A stretch of DNA of 64,000 nucleotides from NCBI GenBank assembly GCA_016795505.1, contig JAEUHH010000063.1, positions 1 through 64,000 on the forward strand, given 5' to 3'. The notes beneath the pieces were generated by a model. It searched no databases. It saw only the letters and a program-made list of their open reading frames with translations, and was not told where the DNA came from. Source of the stretch: Verrucomicrobiales bacterium (lineage in GTDB: Bacteria; Verrucomicrobiota; Verrucomicrobiia; Verrucomicrobiales; DEV007). The position numbers and the translations under genes are program-made. Positions within the stretch are counted from its first letter, which is position 1; each line of letters opens with the position of its first letter. Shown one piece after another: positions 53,317 through 62,612 of this stretch.

Positions 53317-55392
53317 ATGAGATCGCGACCCATCGGAACCATGGGGCGGCGGTTGGCCGGACTGCTTGCCGGCTGCCTGCTTGCCTGGACACCTCTCCTC
53401 AGTCACGCGGAACTTCGCCAATGGACCGACCAGGATGGCCGGTCGGTGGAGGCGGAGTATATCAAGGTCGAAGCCGGCCAGGTGCATCTCCGGCTGCCGG
53501 ACGCGCGGGTGGTGCCCTTTCCGTTTGCCCGTCTCAGCGCGGCGGATCAGGAATATGTCCGCAAATTGTTCAAGCTGAGCCCGGCCAGCCTCGCGGCCGA
53601 GGTGGATGCGTTGGTGAACAAGAAACTCGCCGCGGAAAAGGTGACGCCGAATCCGCGGACCACGGATGAGCAATTCGTCCGCCGCGCCTATCTGGAGATC
53701 ACCGGGACGATCCCGAATTTCAATCAGACACTCGATTTCCTCGAATCGACGGACCCGGAGAAGCGGCGAAAGCTCGTCGACACGCTGCTGGATTCGCCCG
53801 GCTACGTCAGCCACAGCTTCAATTGGTATGCCGATCTGCTGCGGTTGGTGTCGCGGACGAACGACTTTTATATCTTCGAGCACTACCTCGACTGGGTGAA
53901 GGAGTCGATCCGGGAGAACAAGCCCTACGACCAGTTCGTCCGCGAATTGGTGACGGCCGAAGGGCGGATGTGGGACGATCCCGCTGCCGGGTATTTCATT
54001 CGCGACCGCGGCATGGCGCTGGGGAATCTGGCCACGACGGTGACGATTTTCCTCGGCACGGAGATCACGTGCGCGGAATGCCACGACCATCCGTTCGAGG
54101 ACTGGACGCAGATGGATTTCTACTCGCTGGCGGCTTTCCTTGGCCAGCGGCAGGACCGGATCTACGGCAAGGAATGGGGCGAAAAACTGACCCGGGAGCG
54201 GGGCCGGATCGAAGCGGAGCAGCGCAAGCGGGACCCGTCCCTCGGTCCAGAGGGCTACGTCCAGCCTTTCCGACTGGTGATTTCGGCCAACGAGCAACAG
54301 GTCTGGGACGACCCGCAAAAGGCGCTCAAACTGCCGAATACCTACAAATACGACGACGGCAAGCCCGGCGATCTGGTGGAGCCGCGGACGCTGTTCGGCG
54401 ATCCGGTGGACATCTCCAAATATGAGTCGCCCCGTCACGCTTTTGCCGCGTGGCTGACGGCCAAGGAAAATCCGATGTTCGCCAAGACGGCGGTGAATCG
54501 TCTGTGGAAGCGGGCCTTCGGCCTGGCGCTGCATGAGCCGATGGGGAATGTGCAGGACATCCAGAAGTCGCAGAATCCAGAGCTGTTCACCTTTTTGGAG
54601 AGTGCCTTCAAGGATTTGAATTTCAATGTGAAAGAAATGCTCCGGGCGATCTACTACACCGAGGCCTGGCAGCGGCAGGCCACGCTGGAAGGGCCGACCC
54701 TGGTGGAGGTCGAGGGCAATCGCTACCACTTCCCCGGTCCGGTGCTGAAGCGGATGAGTTCGCAACAGCTCTGGGATTCCTTCCTGACCCTGACGCTGCC
54801 CGATCCGATGCGGTTCAAGCGGGATGTGAGCGGTCCGCTGACGGAACTCATCAAATTCGAGGTCGAGAACATCACGGGAGAGGATTCCGTCCGGCGCCTG
54901 GAGGCGCTGAATCAACTGATGTCCCGGACCATCTACAATGGCGCGCCCAGTTTGGAACTCTGGCGTGAGGAGAGCACGGCGACGGACACGGAGACTGATT
55001 CCTACCTGAAATTTTCCGGCTCCTACCTGGCGCGCGCCTCCGAGCTGCCGCAGCCGGCTCCATCGGGGCATTTCCTCCGCGCCTGGGGGCAGGGGGACCG
55101 CAGTCTGGTCGATGGGGCGAGCGACAACGGCTCGATCCCGCAGATCCTGACGATGATCAACGGCCCCTTCACCCAGATGCTGATCAAGCCGGACTCGTTG
55201 ATCTTCAAGACAGCCGGCGGCGAGCGGGGGACGGGTGACAAAATGGAGAAAATCTTCCTCAGCATCCTGAATCGCTATCCGCAGGGCAAGGAAAAGGCCA
55301 TCTGCTCCCGCGCCATCCGCTCGGATGACGAAGGCTACGGCGACCTGATCTGGGCGCTGGTCAATACCCGCGAATTCCTCTTCATCCGCTGA
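53317..55392 (+). CDS. DUF1549/DUF1553 protein with SHD1-like N-terminus
   Basis: A 691-residue exported protein. The signal peptide (LAGLLAGCLLAWTPLLSHA) is followed by an SHD1-like segment (LRQWTDQDGRSVEAEYIKVE). The DUF1549 part follows (YLEITGTIPN, then LGTEITCAECHDHPFEDWTQ). DUF1553 closes the protein (FAAWLTAKENPMFAKTAVNR, then EMLRAIYYTEAWQRQ). This family, abundant in planctomycetes and verrucomicrobia, is nearly always paired with a DUF1501 gene, as here. Its role is unknown. The start at 53317 has a GGAA 8-12 bp upstream; 53341 is the alternative. Confidence 0.9.
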   Translation: MRSRPIGTMGRRLAGLLAGCLLAWTPLLSHAELRQWTDQDGRSVEAEYIKVEAGQVHLRLPDARVVPFPFARLSAADQEYVRKLFKLSPASLAAEVDALVNKKLAAEKVTPNPRTTDEQFVRRAYLEITGTIPNFNQTLDFLESTDPEKRRKLVDTLLDSPGYVSHSFNWYADLLRLVSRTNDFYIFEHYLDWVKESIRENKPYDQFVRELVTAEGRMWDDPAAGYFIRDRGMALGNLATTVTIFLGTEITCAECHDHPFEDWTQMDFYSLAAFLGQRQDRIYGKEWGEKLTRERGRIEAEQRKRDPSLGPEGYVQPFRLVISANEQQVWDDPQKALKLPNTYKYDDGKPGDLVEPRTLFGDPVDISKYESPRHAFAAWLTAKENPMFAKTAVNRLWKRAFGLALHEPMGNVQDIQKSQNPELFTFLESAFKDLNFNVKEMLRAIYYTEAWQRQATLEGPTLVEVEGNRYHFPGPVLKRMSSQQLWDSFLTLTLPDPMRFKRDVSGPLTELIKFEVENITGEDSVRRLEALNQLMSRTIYNGAPSLELWREESTATDTETDSYLKFSGSYLARASELPQPAPSGHFLRAWGQGDRSLVDGASDNGSIPQILTMINGPFTQMLIKPDSLIFKTAGGERGTGDKMEKIFLSILNRYPQGKEKAICSRAIRSDDEGYGDLIWALVNTREFLFIR

Positions 55393-55412
55393 TTTTTACC
55401 TCCTTGGGAACC

Positions 55413-56762
55413 ATGAGAACACCATCCATCACTCGGGAAACGGAAAGCCGGCGTCATTTCATCGAGCGTCTCGCGCGGGCGACGCTGGGAGTCAGCGTGG
55501 CGGGATCGCCCTTTGCCGGCAAAGTCTTCGGGCAGGGCGCGCCAGCCGCAGCGCCTCTCGCCGACCACTGCATCCTGCTGCTGATGACCGGCGGCATGCC
55601 GCACCTCGATACCTTTGACCCGAAACCGGGCAAAACCGAGGTGATGGGGCCGACCGGCGTCGTGGATTCAGCCATCACCGGCGAGCCCTTTGCCGATACC
55701 ATCCCGTTGCTCGCGAAGCAGGCCGGGAAGCTGGCTGTGATCCGCAACATGTATCAAAAGACGGCGGATCACCAGCAGGCCACTTACACGATGCGGACCA
55801 GCTACGCGATGATCCCGAGCATCGTCCACCCGACCATGGGACCTTGGGCGCAGCAATTGCTGGGGCGGAAAAATGCCACCCTGCCGGACAGCGTGACCAT
55901 CGGGTCCGGCGTGGGGCATCCCGGCGCAGGTTTCATGGCGCCGGAGTTCAGCCCGATGCCGGTGGATTCCGCCGACCGGGGCGTGCAGAACATGAAGCCG
56001 AGCGGCTACGACTTGAAAAGGACCGACTGGATCCCCGAGTACGAGGCCACCCTGAAACGCCGGCTCGATCTGGCCGCGAAACTCGACGAGACCTTCCAGC
56101 AGGAGGTGAAACACGAGAAAGTCGCCGCCTACACCCAGTTTTACGACGAGACCCTGAAGTTCCTGCGCAGCGAGGACCTGAAACTGTTCGACCTGAATGA
56201 GGAAAAGGACGAGGTGCGCGACCGCTACGGGCGCACGCCGATCGGGCAGGGCTGCCTGCTCGCCAAGCGGCTCGTCAAGGGCGGGGTGCGCTTCGTCGAG
56301 GTCACCCATGGCAACTGGGACACCCACATCGACAATTTCGAGCGCCTGCCCGATCTGGCCGGCCGGCTCGACATGGCCGCCTCGAACCTGATCGCCGATC
56401 TGGAGGCCGAGGGCCTGCTGGGACGGACCCTGGTCGTCATCGCGACCGAGTTCGGCCGCACGCCGCACATCAATGGCAATGAGGGCCGCGACCACCACTC
56501 GCTGGCATTCTCCTGCGTCCTCGCCGGAGGCGGCGTGAAAGGCGGACAGATCATCGGGAAGACCGACGCGACCGGCGACCGCACCGAGGGCGAGCCCTAC
56601 GAGCCGAAGCATCTCAATGCCACCATCGCCCATGCGCTCGGGATGGATCTGAACAAGGTGATTTACTCGCCATCGGGCCGCCCGTTCACCGTATCGACCC
56701 ACAAAATGGAGGGGGAAAAGGTCGTCAGCGATGCCGGCCCCATCCTGGAGGCGTTCTCCTGA
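55413..56762 (+). CDS. DUF1501 protein (sulfatase-like fold)
   Basis: A 449-residue protein with a Tat-type start (RRHFIERLARATLGVSVAG). The alkaline-phosphatase/sulfatase-like fold follows: LLLMTGGMPHLDTFDPKPG, MYQKTADHQQATYTMRTSYA, VEVTHGNWDTHIDNF, and VIATEFGRTPHINGNEGRDH with the paired His/Asp. It follows the DUF1549/1553 gene by 20 bp with its own ribosome-binding-type GGGAACC, so it is the second gene of that pair. The substrate is not known. Confidence 0.9.
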   Translation: MRTPSITRETESRRHFIERLARATLGVSVAGSPFAGKVFGQGAPAAAPLADHCILLLMTGGMPHLDTFDPKPGKTEVMGPTGVVDSAITGEPFADTIPLLAKQAGKLAVIRNMYQKTADHQQATYTMRTSYAMIPSIVHPTMGPWAQQLLGRKNATLPDSVTIGSGVGHPGAGFMAPEFSPMPVDSADRGVQNMKPSGYDLKRTDWIPEYEATLKRRLDLAAKLDETFQQEVKHEKVAAYTQFYDETLKFLRSEDLKLFDLNEEKDEVRDRYGRTPIGQGCLLAKRLVKGGVRFVEVTHGNWDTHIDNFERLPDLAGRLDMAASNLIADLEAEGLLGRTLVVIATEFGRTPHINGNEGRDHHSLAFSCVLAGGGVKGGQIIGKTDATGDRTEGEPYEPKHLNATIAHALGMDLNKVIYSPSGRPFTVSTHKMEGEKVVSDAGPILEAFS

Positions 56763-56822
56763 GTCCGCGCCGCTGCCGCCGTCGGCTTGCCAGCGACGAG
56801 CGCGCATGATACCGGTGCGGCC

Positions 56823-57416
56823 ATGAAACGCCGCGCTCTTTTCCGTGTCTCTCTCGCCATCCTGCCGGTCACCGGCCTGCTGGCGGCCGAAAACTCGTCC
56901 CCGGCGCTGACGCTGGCGGGAATCGATGGAAAGACCTACGAGCCGCTCCATCCCGGCGACAGAAAGGCAGCGGTGATCTTTTTCATATCGCCTTATTGCT
57001 CGACCTCGAACACCTTCGCGCCGGAGATGAACGCCATCGTGGCGGATCACGGCGCCGATTTCGCCTTTCGCTTTGTCCATTCCGACACCTCGGTGAAACC
57101 GGCCGACATCCTGCAGCATACCGAACTGATGGAGATCAAGGCGCCTGTCCTGATGGACTCCAGCCAGGCGTTGGCGAAGAAACTGGGTGTCGGTGTCACG
57201 CCCGAAGTCGTCGTGATCGGTTCCGACAGCGGGGTGCTTTATCAGGGGCGCATCAACGATCTCTACAAGGGCCCCACCCGTCGCCAGCGCGAGGCCACCA
57301 CCCGCGACCTGCGCGACGCCCTCGAGGCCATCCGCGACGGCAAGCCGGTCCCCCTCGCCAAGACAGAGGCCGTCGGCTGCGAGATCGGCGGGCTGAAGGA
57401 AAAGAAGGGCAAGTGA
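56823..57416 (+). CDS. Exported redoxin/thioredoxin-fold protein
   Basis: A 197-residue protein with a signal peptide (ALFRVSLAILPVTGLLAA). An AhpC/TSA-like thioredoxin fold follows: LTLAGIDGKTYEPLHPGD, VIFFISPYCSTSNTFAPEMN and GVGVTPEVVVIGS, with the cis-Pro loop. A single Cys stands where thioredoxins have CxxC (SPYCSTS), so it is more like a peroxiredoxin- or TlpA-type variant. It lies 60 bp after the DUF1501 gene and may be the third gene of that cluster. Confidence 0.75.
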   Translation: MKRRALFRVSLAILPVTGLLAAENSSPALTLAGIDGKTYEPLHPGDRKAAVIFFISPYCSTSNTFAPEMNAIVADHGADFAFRFVHSDTSVKPADILQHTELMEIKAPVLMDSSQALAKKLGVGVTPEVVVIGSDSGVLYQGRINDLYKGPTRRQREATTRDLRDALEAIRDGKPVPLAKTEAVGCEIGGLKEKKGK

Positions 57417-57514
57417 CGGGCTGGTGTGGTCTCAGGTCCTGCCTCATGCCGATTTTGACTGGGATCGAAAACAAAACGGTTGCGAGGCTCCAGTCGTCCC
57501 CATAGCTTCCCTCC

Positions 57515-57727
57515 ATGATCGCCATTTCTCTCGATCCGGAAACGGAAGACCGCTTGGAGCGACTGGCCGAAAAGGCGGGTCTTTCGAAGGACTTGGTCGC
57601 GACGCAGGCAATCATGGGATACCTCGAAGACTTGGAAGACGCCTGCATCGCCATGGAGCGACTGGAACACCCTGCCAAGACATACTCAGCCGAGGAAGTG
57701 AAGCGTGAGCTGGGTCTATCGCTTTGA
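57515..57727 (+). CDS. RelB/ribbon-helix-helix antitoxin
   Basis: A 70-residue protein: MIAISLDPETEDRLERLAEK and AGLSKDLVATQAIMGYLEDL form the ribbon-helix-helix, followed by a short tail. The 3' end overlaps the start of a RelE-type toxin frame, the standard order. The antitoxin is intact while the toxin is broken. Confidence 0.75.
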   Translation: MIAISLDPETEDRLERLAEKAGLSKDLVATQAIMGYLEDLEDACIAMERLEHPAKTYSAEEVKRELGLSL

Positions 57728-57973
57728 TGATCGGGCGCTGAAAGACCCCTGAAAGTTGGGAAAAACGGCTCAGGAGGAGGTCTTGGGCTACCTCGATCAG
57801 CGGATCTCCGGCGAAGAGGTCCCAAGCGTTTTGGCAAGCCGCTCAAGGCAAACTTGGTGGGGCTTTGGCGGTATCGGGTGGGAGACTACCGTATCATCTG
57901 CCAGATCAAGGATGGCGAGATGATCGTGTTGGTGGTCGCCGTCGGACACCGGCGAGATATTTATCGGAAGTAG
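57705..57973 (+). pseudogene. RelE/ParE-type toxin, inactivated
   Basis: Starting with the GTG at 57705, the frame reads VSWVYRFDDRALKDP and stops at TGA, continues in the same frame as KLGKTAQEEVLGYLDQRISG, and then needs a frameshift near 57820. After that it gives PKRFGKPLKANLVGLWRYRV and GDYRIICQIKDGEMIVLVVA, ending GHRRDIYRK. All parts of a normal RelE toxin are present, so one premature stop and one frameshift killed it. Confidence 0.85.
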
Positions 57974-58101
57974 TTCGATCCCTATTTGCCGAAAAGGTTC
58001 GGCTCCACCGATGAATCCGTCGCGGTCACCCTGCGACGCATCGAGGTTCGGGCAATCAGTTCAGGGCGTTGGGATTCCACAGCATTGAGATTCACACATC
58101 C

Positions 58102-60189
58102 TCACCACCGATAGCTCACCGACAGCCGCAACTGCCGCGGCTCGTAGGGATGCAGGTGGATGTCCTCGACGCCGTCGATCGGCTCGCCAGGCAGACGGGA
58201 GGCGTAGAAATACTCGATGTCGTTGTCGTCGGCATCGAGCAGGTTCAGCACCTCCAGCGCGACTTCCCACTGGTCCTTGCGATAGCCGACACGGGCATTG
58301 AGCTGGAAGGCGTCGCTGGACTCCACGCTGCCATCGCCGTTCAGGGGGCGGGGGGAGAAATAACGGGCGCGCAAGCCGGCGAACGGCCCGGTTTCCTCGC
58401 CAAAATGAATGCCGCCGGAGAAGGACAGGGGCACCGAGTTTTCGATTTCCTCGCCCGAGAGGAAGCGCGAGTCCGTGGTGGTGAACTCCGTGTCGAGGTA
58501 AACCCACGACACCGGGCGCCAGTAGTTCGACCACTCCACGCCGTAGCGCTCGCTGGCATCGCCGGCTTCGATGTTGCCGGCATCGCCCACATAGACCAGT
58601 TCCGAGTCGCTGTGGAGATACCAGACCGCCAGAGTGGATGTCAGATTCGGGATGATCTGGGTCCGGACACCCACTTCGGCGCCTTTCGTGCGGATCAGCG
58701 GGTCGATGGGCGATAGCGACTCACCCGTCACCGGATCGCGGCGGATGGTGGTGCCGCGGGCATCGTTGCTATGAAAGCCGAAGCCGCCATTCAGATACAG
58801 TTCCGTCTCCGCCCACGGACCAAAGACCACGCCGGCCTTGGGGCTGACGATGCCATCCCAGGTCGAGCCGGAATTGACCGGCAGCGTCCGCGCATCGACA
58901 TCGAAATAGTACACATCCGCCCGCACCCCGGTTGTCGTGCGCATCCAGTCGGTCCAGCGGATCTCGGCATCGGTGAAGCCGCCGATACTGGCTTCGTAAA
59001 CATCATCCTCACGCACCGTCGAGAGCCGTTTCCGACCGTCGGACAGGTGCAGGCCGACGCCGTCGATCCAGTCATGATGCGTTTGCAGGCCCACGGTCAC
59101 ATCGGCATCCCGGCCGACCAGATCGAGCCCCTGGAATTCATGGCTCACCGAGCCGCCGGCGAACCAGCGATCATCGAATTGGTTGAATTGGTCGCCCCGC
59201 TCCGGATCGGCGAGGAAGAGCGTGAAGTTCGAATACAGATCGAGCTGGTAGGTCCCCGCGTAGGCCGAGGCCCGCGTCACGCCGCTGTCGCCCGTCTGCT
59301 GGGTATCAAAAGACAGGCTGTAGCGGTGCGTCGTGCCGCCATTGGTGGGATCGACAAAGCCGAAGCGGTCGATCTCGCCGCTCCGGATCAGCCGGCTGGG
59401 CACCTGGTCGGTGGCGTCCCAGGTCGTGTCGGAGCCCATCAGCGTCAGAGAGGCGTAGTCATCGTCATCGCCGACCGAGTAGCGGAAAAAGCCGTTCCAG
59501 CGCTGCAACTCATCCGGCGAGACCCACGGGCCGTCGTAGTAATTGTACTCCAGCGCAAAGGTCGCCACCCCTGGGCCCGCCGCCACCGAGTCGGCCAGCA
59601 GCCCGCGGCAATAGTTGTCGCTCCCGTAGGTGACCGAGGCGATGCCTTCGGGCAGCTCCCGATAGAGGCGGAACCGCGCCGCGCCCGCCGTGGTGAAGTC
59701 GCCGAGGTCGGAGAAATACGGCCCCTTGAAGTAGTCGAGTTGCTCGACCAACTCGGGAATCAGGAAATTGATGTCCGCATAGCCCTGGCCGTGGCCATGG
59801 GTGCGGGCGTTGACCGGCATGCCATCGACAAAGATCCCGAAGTCCGTGCCGTGGTCCAGGTTGAAGCCACGCAGGAAATACTGGTTCGCCTTGCCGCCGC
59901 CGCTGTGCTGCGTCACGACCATCCCTGGCACCACCTCCATCAGCTCGCCCCGCCGCAGAAAGGGGCGCTGGGCCAGTTCCTCGGCGCTGGACTGGCCTTT
60001 CGACGCGCTGGGCGCCTCGCCGAGCAGATTTTCGGCCTTGCCGGTCACGATCACCGTCTCCAGCGTGTCCGCAGTCAGCACCGCGCCGCCCGCGGCCGGT
60101 TCCGCGTCCTGAGCGGAACTGCCGACGGGCGACGCGGCGATATCAAGCGCCAACATCAACGGGAGAAAGCGGGAAAAAGAAAGTTTCAT
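58102..60189 (-). CDS. TonB-dependent outer-membrane receptor
   Basis: A 695-residue receptor. The signal peptide is LPLMLALDIAASPVGSSA. The plug has the TonB-box-like TLETVIVTGKAENLLG, EVVPGMVVTQHSGGGKANQY, LRGFNLDHGTDFGIFVDGMP and GPYFSDLGDFTTAG. The barrel ends in RQLRLSVSYRW, the usual aromatic C-terminus. Ligands cannot be told from the sequence. A possible cobalamin riboswitch upstream suggests vitamin B12 or a related compound. The start at 60189 is chosen for the signal peptide. Confidence 0.9.
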   Translation of the reverse strand: MKLSFSRFLPLMLALDIAASPVGSSAQDAEPAAGGAVLTADTLETVIVTGKAENLLGEAPSASKGQSSAEELAQRPFLRRGELMEVVPGMVVTQHSGGGKANQYFLRGFNLDHGTDFGIFVDGMPVNARTHGHGQGYADINFLIPELVEQLDYFKGPYFSDLGDFTTAGAARFRLYRELPEGIASVTYGSDNYCRGLLADSVAAGPGVATFALEYNYYDGPWVSPDELQRWNGFFRYSVGDDDDYASLTLMGSDTTWDATDQVPSRLIRSGEIDRFGFVDPTNGGTTHRYSLSFDTQQTGDSGVTRASAYAGTYQLDLYSNFTLFLADPERGDQFNQFDDRWFAGGSVSHEFQGLDLVGRDADVTVGLQTHHDWIDGVGLHLSDGRKRLSTVREDDVYEASIGGFTDAEIRWTDWMRTTTGVRADVYYFDVDARTLPVNSGSTWDGIVSPKAGVVFGPWAETELYLNGGFGFHSNDARGTTIRRDPVTGESLSPIDPLIRTKGAEVGVRTQIIPNLTSTLAVWYLHSDSELVYVGDAGNIEAGDASERYGVEWSNYWRPVSWVYLDTEFTTTDSRFLSGEEIENSVPLSFSGGIHFGEETGPFAGLRARYFSPRPLNGDGSVESSDAFQLNARVGYRKDQWEVALEVLNLLDADDNDIEYFYASRLPGEPIDGVEDIHLHPYEPRQLRLSVSYRW

Positions 60190-60469
60190 CGACGGGGACA
60201 ACGAGATGTCCGCGGCCATCCCACGAATTATTTTTGCGAGGGGGCGAAAAAAAGGTGAGGCGACCCGCCTGCCTGCTGGCCTGGTGTGGCGGTATGGGGC
60301 TTGTTGGCGGCGGAATCTTGAAATTGAGGAGAAAGCGGAAGGCGAGAGGGCCAGTGGTCAGTCCCCCGATCACATCCAGGCCAACGGCCTTGGTTCATCG
60401 TAGCCTGGGGCTGAGTGAATCGGCGCCCCGGGAAATGGCCGTCAGTCATCCGCTTGGCTGAAGGCCCAG

Positions 60470-60605
60470 TCCCCCCGGACGGTCAGGCGAGCACGAAGCC
60501 GTTACGGAACTGCCCAGCCGGCTAAATCGGGGAGCCCGCCGGATAGCCCCGGTTTCAACACCGGTTACCGAGGGTTTCGCGTTCGGCTCAAGGCCGGAGC
60601 CGGAT
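60470..60605 (-). promoter_or_regulatory. Possible cobalamin riboswitch upstream of the TonB receptor
   Basis: Read on the minus strand, CGGTAACCGGTGTTGAAACC followed by GGGGCTATCCGGCGGGC resembles the cobalamin core in btuB leaders (GGGAATCCAGTGCGAATCTG followed by GAGCTG). About 50 bases later CTCGCCTGACCGTCCGG resembles the 3' part (CCCGAAGACCTGCCGG). The spacing is plausible, but the receptor start is about 280 bp further on, and the usual kissing-loop motif is not clear. Confidence 0.4.
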
Positions 60606-60710
60606 GAAGAAATCCTTCACGCCGGAACTGGGCGGGGGAGGGGGGCTGGCAACGGCGGTCCCTACCCCGATCTCTTGGCGGAGCGATTGACCCCTAGCGG
60701 AGCGTTTTGA
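60606..60710. other. Gap between riboswitch region and glycosyltransferase gene
   Basis: No coding frame. It is GC-rich with G-runs around 60631-60646 and holds only the 5' end of the TonB-receptor leader (minus strand) and the end of the glycosyltransferase gene. Confidence 0.4.
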
Positions 60711-61751
60711 TCATGAATCGCCCAAAGCCTTTTCGAAAAACGCTGACCAACTTTCTTTCGCCCCTTCCAGACTCCAGCGCGACGCCAGATAATCCCGCGC
60801 GTTGGCGATCATTTGCCGGCGTTCACTCCGTTCGTAGGCCAGACGCGACGCATAGTAGGCGAATTCCCGCTGGTCGCGACAGAGAAAGCCCGTCTGCCCG
60901 TGCAGCACTTCCTCCCGCCAGCCGCCCCGGTCATCGACGCACAGGGCCGTTCCCGTCGCCATTGCCTCGAACCCGATCCGCGGCAGATTCTCCGTCAGCG
61001 AGGGATCTGCCATCTGGATCAGTGCGTGGCTGCGCGCATAGACATCCGTCACGGGCTCTCCTCCTGGTGGCAGCGCTTGGATCCAGTTGGGGATCGATCC
61101 GCCCTCGCCCGTTAGCTTCTCCCGCACTTTGTCACTAACCCCCAGGATCGTCCCTTCTTTCAGCACTGGAGCCACCATTGTCTCATAGACCCACAACTGT
61201 GATGCATGGTATTTCCCAGGATCATCCCGGCTGATCCGGCAAAAGCGAAAGCGATCCTCCGGTTTGTCGGCGGTGAATGAAAAGCCATCGGCGTGGAAAT
61301 AGGGATTCACCACCGCTTGGTTCAGTGTCGGATTGATCTCCCGCAGGACTGGTTCCACCTCCGCCCGCACCGATTCCGTCTGGTAAAGGAACCAGTCGAT
61401 CAGTCCCGCACGGTGCGACTCCTTCTCCGCATCGAAGAGCCAGCGCATGCAATTCACCCAGATCACCAGCTTCGGCTTGTGCTTCCGGATTTCCGGCAGG
61501 GCTTTGAGAAACTCGCCGTTGCAATAGCTGATCACCACCCGGCCATGGACCCGCTGCCAGTCCCGCGGCGGATGCACCAGACAATTCCGATCTTCCCTCA
61601 GCCGCATCGCCTTGAGGTTGGCATCGATGGGTCCCGTGTGGAGCACATGGACCCGCAGGCCCAATGCCTGCCAGACGTGGATCTGGTGGTCCAGCTCGGT
61701 GTCTGCTCCACCCAGTTTGGAGGGGTAGCCGATGATGACGATGTCACGCAT
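60711..61751 (-). CDS. Glycosyltransferase (GT-B type, group 1-like)
   Basis: A 346-residue protein starting MRDIVIIGYPSKLGGADTE. The N-terminal GT-B domain has VHVLHTGPID, VVISYCNGEFLKALPEIRKH and VIWVNCMRWLF. The C-terminal domain has TENLPRIGFEAMATGTALCV, the nucleotide-sugar-binding E motif of group 1 enzymes, and REEVLHGQTGFLCRD. It probably builds a surface polysaccharide; donor and acceptor are unknown. Its start overlaps the end of the next glycosyltransferase gene by 8 bp, so they form one operon. Confidence 0.8.
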   Translation of the reverse strand: MRDIVIIGYPSKLGGADTELDHQIHVWQALGLRVHVLHTGPIDANLKAMRLREDRNCLVHPPRDWQRVHGRVVISYCNGEFLKALPEIRKHKPKLVIWVNCMRWLFDAEKESHRAGLIDWFLYQTESVRAEVEPVLREINPTLNQAVVNPYFHADGFSFTADKPEDRFRFCRISRDDPGKYHASQLWVYETMVAPVLKEGTILGVSDKVREKLTGEGGSIPNWIQALPPGGEPVTDVYARSHALIQMADPSLTENLPRIGFEAMATGTALCVDDRGGWREEVLHGQTGFLCRDQREFAYYASRLAYERSERRQMIANARDYLASRWSLEGAKESWSAFFEKALGDS

Positions 61752-62580
61752 GGACCAGATCCCCCGTCCAAAAAATACCCCGACCGCGTCCCGCTTGAGC
61801 CTGGCCCCCCTCTTCAGTGTCCATCCATTCCGCCAAAGCCGTCTGCCCCAGCTGGTCCCAACTCCGGCTCCAGCGCGGCGAGAGGTAGATCTCTCCGGCC
61901 GGCTCGCGGTCGTCCCGCACGAGTGCCACTGCGAGCCGCTCCATTGCTTCATAGCCGTCGTTCGCCTCCGCGCCCGGGGCGCCCATTGCGGACAGGTGGG
62001 CACGGTCTGTGCCACCCCAGCGGTAGATGAATGCCGGAGCGCCTGCCGCGAATGGCAAAGTCGCCAGCCCCAGTGCATTTCTCACCCGGCGGTTGAAATC
62101 ACCGTCTTCTCCATTGTTCATCGCCGCGATTCCGCCCGCCCGCCAATACAGGTCTTTCGAAATGAGATGCGCCCCCGTCGTCACATCCTGATTCACCCGC
62201 AGATGGGCGCCATCATAATAATAATGCCAGCCTTCTAATAAAATCGAAAGCCCTGCCCCATTCGCCACCTCCACGAGCCGACGCAAGCGGTGTGGTAAAT
62301 GAATATCGTCGTCTCCCCAAGTTACCAGCCACTCTCCCTTGGCTAGTTCTGCCGCAGCATTTCGTTTTTCTCCCAAAGTAGGAAACCGGCATTTGGCGTT
62401 AATTACCCGCACTTCGGGATGTTCATATTGAAACTGTTGAAGGGAAAAGTCATTGAGAACGATCAGTTCCTTTGTACCTGGGTAGTCTTGCAAGTGAAAG
62501 CTATGAATCGCCTCTTCTAGCAAATGAGCCCGCCCAAATGTGGGGCAAAGACAGGTTACCTTCGGATAAACTTGACTCAT
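61744..62580 (-). CDS. Family 2 glycosyltransferase
   Basis: A 278-residue GT-A enzyme. It starts MSQVYPKVTCLCPTFGRAHL with the family-2 opening, then LIVLNDFSLQQ, GEKRNAAAELAKGEWLVTWG and the DxD-type DDDIHLP. NGEDGDFNRRV is the acceptor-side acidic motif. It probably adds a sugar to a polysaccharide. The start at 62580 is preferred; the longer frame adds 12 residues without family likeness. Confidence 0.85.
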   Translation of the reverse strand: MSQVYPKVTCLCPTFGRAHLLEEAIHSFHLQDYPGTKELIVLNDFSLQQFQYEHPEVRVINAKCRFPTLGEKRNAAAELAKGEWLVTWGDDDIHLPHRLRRLVEVANGAGLSILLEGWHYYYDGAHLRVNQDVTTGAHLISKDLYWRAGGIAAMNNGEDGDFNRRVRNALGLATLPFAAGAPAFIYRWGGTDRAHLSAMGAPGAEANDGYEAMERLAVALVRDDREPAGEIYLSPRWSRSWDQLGQTALAEWMDTEEGGQAQAGRGRGIFWTGDLVHA

Positions 62581-62612
62581 GGTCGCACGGGGCCAGGGGG
62601 GGCGAAACAGAG

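Noticed and set aside
60500-60600. tRNA gene in the GC-rich leader
   Set aside because: The GGTTTCAACACCGG stem does not fit a T-arm (no GTTCNANNC loop) and no cloverleaf can be drawn.
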